Assembly: GCF_025264625.1 (NCBI RefSeq)
Contig: NZ_CP093313.1
Span: forward strand, 6,448,001-6,512,000
DNA length: 64,000 nt
Direction of reading: 5' to 3'
Source: Occallatibacter riparius
GTDB lineage: Bacteria; Acidobacteriota; Terriglobia; Terriglobales; Acidobacteriaceae
The notes beneath the pieces are model-generated. The model saw nothing but the letters and a program-made list of their open reading frames with translations, was not told the origin of the DNA and searched no databases. Every line of letters starts with the position of its first letter. Position 1 is the first letter of the stretch. The position numbers and the translations under genes are program-made. Positions 62,035 through 64,000 of the stretch are shown in pieces.

Positions 62035-64000
62035 TCAGCCTTCTTCGGCTTCGCGGAGTTTGGCGATTACGGTGAAGTCTTCGAGGGTGGTGGTGTCGCC
62101 TTTGATTTCGCCGTGGGTGGCCAGCTCGCGGAGGAGGCGGCGCATGATCTTGCCGCTGCGGGTTTTGGGTAAGGCTTCCGTAAAGCGAATGTCGTCTGGG
62201 CGGGCGAGGGCGCCGATTTCTTTGGCGACCCACTTTTTCAGCTCGTCCTTGAGGGCGTCCGACGGCGGGTTGCCGCTTTCGAGAGTGACGAAGGCGGCGA
62301 TGGCCTGGCCCTTGAGGTCGTCGGGGCGGCCGACGACGGCGGCTTCGGCGACCTTGGGATGGGCGACGAGGGCGGACTCGACTTCCATAGTGCCGAGACG
62401 GTGGCCGGAGACGTTGATGACGTCGTCGACGCGGCCCATGAGCCAGAAGCAGCCGTCGGCGTCCTGGCGCGCGCCGTCGCCGGTGAAGTAGCAGCCGGGG
62501 ACATCGGACCAGTAGGTCTTCTTGTAGCGCTCGGGGTCGCCGTAGATGGTACGGGCCATGGAGGGCCAGGGCTTGCGGATGACGAGCAGGCCACCGGAGC
62601 CCTTGGGAACCTCATGGAAGTTGCCGTCTGCGTCGGGCCGGGTGACGACTTCCGCCTGGATTCCGAAGAAGGGGCGGGTGGCCGAGCCCGGCTTGGTGGG
62701 GATGGCGCCGGGGATGGGCGTGATCATCATGGCGCCGGTTTCGGTCTGCCACCAGGTGTCGACGATGGGGCAGCGGTTGTGGCCGATCTTCTCGCGGTAC
62801 CACATCCAGGCTTCAGGGTTGATGGGCTCGCCGACGGTGCCGAGGAGGCGAAGGGAGTCGAGCTTGTAGTTGTCGATGAACTGGTGGCCCCACTTGATGA
62901 AGGCGCGGATGGCGGTGGGGGCGGTGTAGAAGATGGTGACCTTGTGGTCGTCGATGATTTTCCAGAAGCGCGAGAAGTCAGGGAAGTTGGGCGCGCCCTC
63001 GTACATGAGGACGGTTGCGCCGTTCTGGAGGGGGCCGTAGACGACGTAGGAATGGCCGGTGACCCAGCCGATATCGGCGGTGCACCAGTAGACGTCATTT
63101 TCCTGGAGATCGAAGACGTACTTGGAGGTGAGGTAGGTCTGGACCGCGTAGCCGCCGGTGGTGTGGAGGAGGCCTTTGGGCTTGCCGGTGGAGCCGGAGG
63201 TGTAGAGGACGTAGAGGGGATGCTCGGAGTCGAGGGGCTCGGCGGGGCACTCAGTGGGGGCATTGGCGACGAGATCGTGCCACCACCAGTCGCGACCGGT
63301 GACCATATGGACGGGCGAGCCGGTGCGCTTGTAGACGATGACGTTTTTGACGGTGGGGCAGGCGGGCATGGCTTCGTCGACGGTGCGCTTGAGCTGAATC
63401 TCGGTGCCGCGGCGGTAGCTGGTGTCCTGGGTGATGATGGCGACGCAGGAGCAGTCGTTGACGCGATCGGCGATGGCGTTGGCGGCGAATCCCCCGAAGA
63501 TGACGGAGTGCACGGCGCCGATGCGGGCGCAGGCGAGCAGCGCGATGGCGAGCTCTGGGGTCATGCCCATGTAAACGGCGACGCGATCGCCCTTGTGGAT
63601 CCCCATGACCTTGAGGGCGTTGGCGAAGCGCTGGACCTCGGTGTGGAGTTCAGCGTAGGTGAGGCGGCGGACTTCGCCGGGCTCTCCTTCCCAGAGGATG
63701 GCGGTCTTGTTGGCGCGGGCGCCGAGAGCGTGGCGGTCGACGCAGTTGTAGGAGATGTTGAACTGGCCTCCGACGAACCACTTGGCCCAGGGCAGATCCC
63801 ACTCGAGGACTTTGTCCCACTGCTTGAACCAGTGGAGTTCTTTGGCGGCGCCGGCCCAGAAGGTTTCAGGATCTTCGATGGATTGCTTGTAGAGGGTTTC
63901 GTACTCTTCGATGGACTTGATGTGGGCGTGGGCGCTGAACTCGGCGGGAGGAGGAAAGATGCGGTCTTCGCGAAGCGTGGAATCAAGATTCTGCAGGCCA
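62035..64000 (-). CDS. acs: Acetyl-CoA synthetase (5' end cut by window)
   Basis: About 654 residues visible, open to the window edge with no start inside; the first residues ([18 protein letters not shown]) suggest only a few are missing. It makes acetyl-CoA from acetate, ATP and CoA. ANL-family motifs: [50 protein letters not shown] and [14 protein letters not shown], whose Lys is the site usually acetylated to control the enzyme. Together with ackA it gives two routes between acetate and activated acetyl groups. Confidence 0.95.
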   Translation of the reverse strand, partial: GLQNLDSTLREDRIFPPPAEFSAHAHIKSIEEYETLYKQSIEDPETFWAGAAKELHWFKQWDKVLEWDLPWAKWFVGGQFNISYNCVDRHALGARANKTAILWEGEPGEVRRLTYAELHTEVQRFANALKVMGIHKGDRVAVYMGMTPELAIALLACARIGAVHSVIFGGFAANAIADRVNDCSCVAIITQDTSYRRGTEIQLKRTVDEAMPACPTVKNVIVYKRTGSPVHMVTGRDWWWHDLVANAPTECPAEPLDSEHPLYVLYTSGSTGKPKGLLHTTGGYAVQTYLTSKYVFDLQENDVYWCTADIGWVTGHSYVVYGPLQNGATVLMYEGAPNFPDFSRFWKIIDDHKVTIFYTAPTAIRAFIKWGHQFIDNYKLDSLRLLGTVGEPINPEAWMWYREKIGHNRCPIVDTWWQTETGAMMITPIPGAIPTKPGSATRPFFGIQAEVVTRPDADGNFHEVPKGSGGLLVIRKPWPSMARTIYGDPERYKKTYWSDVPGCYFTGDGARQDADGCFWLMGRVDDVINVSGHRLGTMEVESALVAHPKVAEAAVVGRPDDLKGQAIAAFVTLESGNPPSDALKDELKKWVAKEIGALARPDDIRFTEALPKTRSGKIMRRLLRELATHGEIKGDTTTLEDFTVIAKLREAEEG

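Overview
The window looks like a chromosomal segment of an acidobacterium, probably class Terriglobia. This is inferred from gene content, not from a database search. It has high GC, a GWxTD-domain protein, a BBP2-type porin, a carboxypeptidase-regulatory-like outer-membrane protein, a DUF2277 protein, many secreted or outer-membrane proteins, and several families of short intergenic repeats. No phage, plasmid, CRISPR array or complete insertion sequence was found. One tRNA, Lys(CTT), is present.

Layout. 0-7 kb is accessory: a lone GvpL/F-type protein, an S1/P1-like nuclease, a large FG-GAP surface protein with near-identical 121-residue repeats, a damaged small gene, and a promoter/leader cassette (copy A) in front of a 43-aa ORF. 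7-17 kb is mainly nucleoside salvage on the minus strand (punA-udk; cdd-deoA-nupC), interspersed with a DUF2062 membrane protein, a lytic-transglycosylase-like protein, a SemiSWEET-like protein, an AsmA-like protein and small conserved genes. 17-22 kb is a compact chemotaxis operon cheA-cheW-cheY-cheB-cheR with no receptor gene. 22-31 kb holds an acyl-AMP ligase/ACP/acyltransferase fusion, a cytosolic KdpD/KdpE-like two-component pair, a porin and an APC permease. 31-34 kb has PP2C phosphatase, Ser/Thr kinase and glutamine synthetase. 34-48 kb is envelope and secreted functions: an S9 peptidase, a PQQ enzyme fused to cytochrome c, a beta-barrel protein, a GWxTD protein, a MacA-like adaptor and an ABC ATPase without permease, then a degenerate sigma-54-type AAA+ regulator and an FkbM methyltransferase. 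48-56 kb has a DUF885 peptidase, proC, an acyltransferase, acetate kinase, a phytoene-dehydrogenase-like oxidoreductase and a lipase-maturation-factor-like protein. 56-58.5 kb is a second accessory patch with leader cassette copy B. 58.5-64 kb has an alpha/beta hydrolase, an arylsulfotransferase-like lipoprotein and acs, which is cut by the window edge.

The most unusual signal is a ~190-bp leader cassette present twice, at 6323-6511 (+) and 57533-57722 (-). Both copies have two TGTGGAAAA boxes (reverse complement TTTTCCACA, DnaA-box-like) exactly 43 bp apart, then a GC-rich hairpin followed by TTTTCTTTT, then a ribosome-binding site and ATG. They drive two different short proteins, and each lies head-to-head with a gene for a small hypothetical protein.

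Three further repeat types thread through the intergenic DNA: degenerate 7-bp tandem tracts at or near gene ends, paired palindromes of the GGGCTTCAGCCC type, and two dispersed decayed elements. One of the dispersed elements also lies inside a coding sequence.
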